Origin: Pedobacter heparinus DSM 2366
GTDB taxonomy: Bacteria > Bacteroidota > Bacteroidia > Sphingobacteriales > Sphingobacteriaceae
Length of the DNA: 64,000 bases
Assembly (NCBI RefSeq): GCF_000023825.1
Contig: NC_013061.1
Span: 868,001 to 932,000, forward strand
Direction: 5' to 3'
Shown: in pieces, positions 62,334-64,000 of the stretch
Layout of the letters: each line of letters begins with the position of its first letter
Numbering within the stretch: the stretch's first letter is position 1
Notes under the pieces: generated by a model
The model's input: the letters and a program-made list of their open reading frames with translations, nothing else
What the model was told of the DNA's origin: nothing
The model's database searches: none
Made by a program: the position numbers and the translations under genes

Positions 62334-64000
62334 ATGAGAAAGATTTACCTTTTTTTAATGTGTATGATCTGTGCCTTTAGTGTTCTTGCCCAGCAAACAC
62401 GAAAGGTTGAAGGGAAGGTGACAGACCAGACCTCGGGCGATCCTTTAATTGGTGTCAGTGTGCTGGTTAAGGGAACTAAAACAGGCGCAACTACGGATAG
62501 GGATGGACGTTATGCCATCCAGGTTCCGTCGCAGGGAAACAGCACACTTGTTTTTAGTTATATCGGCTATCTTCAAAGGGAGATGAGCGTAGGCGATAAA
62601 GGTGTGGTTAATCTAAGCCTTGCCGAAGATAGTAAAGTGCTGAACGATGTAGTGGTAATTGGTTATGGTACGGTCGCAAAAAGAGATCTTACTGGTGCTG
62701 TAGGCAGCGTAAATATGAAAGACCTGCAAAAGGCACCTGTTAAATCTTTTGATGAAGCTTTGGCGGGCCGGGTTGCAGGGGTGCAGGTGGCATCAAACGA
62801 CGGGCAGCCTGGTAATTCATTTAACATTGTAGTACGTGGACAAAACTCCATCACTCAGGACAATTCGCCATTATACGTGGTAGATGGTTTTCCTTTGGAG
62901 GTATCTAACAACAATGCCATTAATCCTGCAGATATTGAATCTATTGAAGTATTGAAGGATGCATCAGCAACAGCAATTTATGGAGCAAGAGGTGCGAATG
63001 GTGTGATCCTGATCACAACAAAGGGCGGAAAAATAGGTGCGCCTGTTATTTCGTATACCGGTACTGTGGGCTTTCAGCAAAACACAAAAAGAATGGATGT
63101 GATGAGCCCATACGAATTTGTACGGCTGCAGGAAGAGATTGACCCGATCAATACCCCGCTTCTTTATTATAAAGACGGAAAAACACTCGACTCTTATAAA
63201 GACATTAAAGGAATCGACTGGCAGGACCAGGTATTCAGGACGGCCCCTTCAACAGAGCATAACCTGTCTTTAACTGGTGGAACCGAAAAAACACAATATG
63301 TTATATCAGGGTCTATCAATTCCCAGGACGGAGTGATCATCAATTCAGGCTTTAACCGTTACCAGGGCAGAATGGCCATTACTCAAAGAGTTAATGATAA
63401 ACTGAAGGTTTTCGCGAGTATCGATTACAGCAATATCAAGGCCAGCGGTACTATTCCTACTTCCGGAACCAATTCGGCTACCAACAACCTGTTGTATAGT
63501 GTATGGGGCTACAGACCTGTTATGGGATCGGACGGTAACCTGCTGGACCAGCTGTTTGATCCTGATATTGATGGGTTGAATGATTACAGGATAAATCCGG
63601 TATTGTCGTCAAACAACGAATTGCGGAATGCAACAACCAATAATTTACGCATAAACTCTTATGCACAATATGCTTTCAATAAAAACCTGACCCTGAAGGT
63701 TTCGGGTGGTATTTCCAATAACCTGCGCAGAAATGATGTTTTTTATAACAGCCAAACTTATTATGGTGGACCAAGCAGTACCAATAAAGTAAACGGATCT
63801 ATCATTTATACACAAAATACCAGCTGGCTAAATGAAAACATCTTAACTTTTGCCAAAAGATTTAATAAGGTTCACAACCTGAACATAGTAGCAGGTATTA
63901 CCATGCAGGAGGATAAATATTCGCGATATGGTTTGGCTGCTATACAGTTACCGAATGAGTCGGCCGGTTTGGATGGTTTATCTCAGGGTACACCGCTGCC
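62334..64000 (+). CDS. SusC-like TonB-dependent transporter of the chondroitin locus, 5' part
   Basis: The ATG at 62334 opens a frame that reaches the window edge (about 555 residues). It has a signal peptide (LFLMCMICAFSVLAQQ), a regulatory-like domain (KVTDQTSGDPLIGVSVLVKG), the SusC box LNDVVVIGYGTVAKRDLTGA, plug motifs LYVVDGFPLEV and SATAIYGARGANGVILITTK, and the first barrel strands. It should import oligosaccharides released by the surface step of chondroitin breakdown. A SusD gene should follow outside the window. The GTACCCCCTTTT element upstream suggests control by the same HTCS as the lyase operon. Confidence 0.93.
   Translation, partial: MRKIYLFLMCMICAFSVLAQQTRKVEGKVTDQTSGDPLIGVSVLVKGTKTGATTDRDGRYAIQVPSQGNSTLVFSYIGYLQREMSVGDKGVVNLSLAEDSKVLNDVVVIGYGTVAKRDLTGAVGSVNMKDLQKAPVKSFDEALAGRVAGVQVASNDGQPGNSFNIVVRGQNSITQDNSPLYVVDGFPLEVSNNNAINPADIESIEVLKDASATAIYGARGANGVILITTKGGKIGAPVISYTGTVGFQQNTKRMDVMSPYEFVRLQEEIDPINTPLLYYKDGKTLDSYKDIKGIDWQDQVFRTAPSTEHNLSLTGGTEKTQYVISGSINSQDGVIINSGFNRYQGRMAITQRVNDKLKVFASIDYSNIKASGTIPTSGTNSATNNLLYSVWGYRPVMGSDGNLLDQLFDPDIDGLNDYRINPVLSSNNELRNATTNNLRINSYAQYAFNKNLTLKVSGGISNNLRRNDVFYNSQTYYGGPSSTNKVNGSIIYTQNTSWLNENILTFAKRFNKVHNLNIVAGITMQEDKYSRYGLAAIQLPNESAGLDGLSQGTPL

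Noticed and set aside
1..64000. CRISPR arrays, insertion sequences, rRNA, prophage
   Set aside because: No regularly spaced repeats, transposase, integrase or phage structural motifs were seen on either strand.

Overview
This is a chromosomal stretch from a Bacteroidota bacterium, almost certainly Pedobacter heparinus or a very close relative. The protein at 60098-62200 carries every landmark residue of the characterised P. heparinus chondroitinase AC at its published number (Asn175, His225, Tyr234, Arg288, Arg292, Glu371, and the O-glycosylated Ser328 and Ser455). SusC/SusD pairs, Cys lipoproteins, a T9SS C-terminal domain, a hybrid two-component regulator and TAnnTTTG promoter boxes agree with that phylum. 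No CRISPR array, insertion sequence, rRNA or phage gene is visible.

Layout. (1) 1-932: 5' part of a membrane Fe-S oxidoreductase. (2) 1066-1260: tRNA-Phe with its own promoter and terminator. (3) 1361-5009: four unrecognised exported or membrane proteins in two convergent pairs; the minus-strand pair looks GC-rich compared with its neighbours. (4) 5191-6639: SMUG-like uracil-DNA glycosylase and a GntR/HutC-type repressor, divergent from (5) 6966-21497, an eight-gene mannoside-utilisation operon: SusC, SusD, a mannose-6-phosphate isomerase fused to a kinase-like domain, a sugar porter, a lipoprotein, a DUF4185-like protein, a sialate O-acetylesterase-like enzyme and a GH92-type alpha-mannosidase. 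(6) 21602-29756: orphan sensor kinase, siderophore receptor plus PepSY protein, metallophosphatase, DinB-like protein and tandem universal stress protein.

(7) 29851-49360 is a second polysaccharide-utilisation locus: a TIM-barrel-like protein, a CE12-like acetylesterase, SusC, SusD, a pectate-lyase-fold enzyme with a T9SS tail, a DUF1800 protein, NagB, a GH109-like protein, a NagP-like transporter, a second exported Gfo/Idh/MocA protein, NagA and a LacI-family regulator. Three copies of a GAGAACGTTATCG-type palindrome lie in its intergenic regions and probably form the operator set of that LacI protein. The mix of a uronate-lyase fold with amino-sugar catabolism points to an acidic, acetylated, HexNAc-containing polysaccharide that I cannot name; this is the best candidate for an undescribed system.

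(8) 49613-51240: small hypothetical gene, O6-methylguanine-DNA methyltransferase and an M16-like protein without active site. (9) 51384-64000: chondroitin sulfate locus: hybrid two-component regulator, ABC-type PL8 lyase, sulfatase, chondroitinase AC (cslA) and the start of another SusC. An identical 12-bp GTACCCCCTTTT element precedes both the lyase operon and this SusC and is a candidate site for the hybrid regulator.
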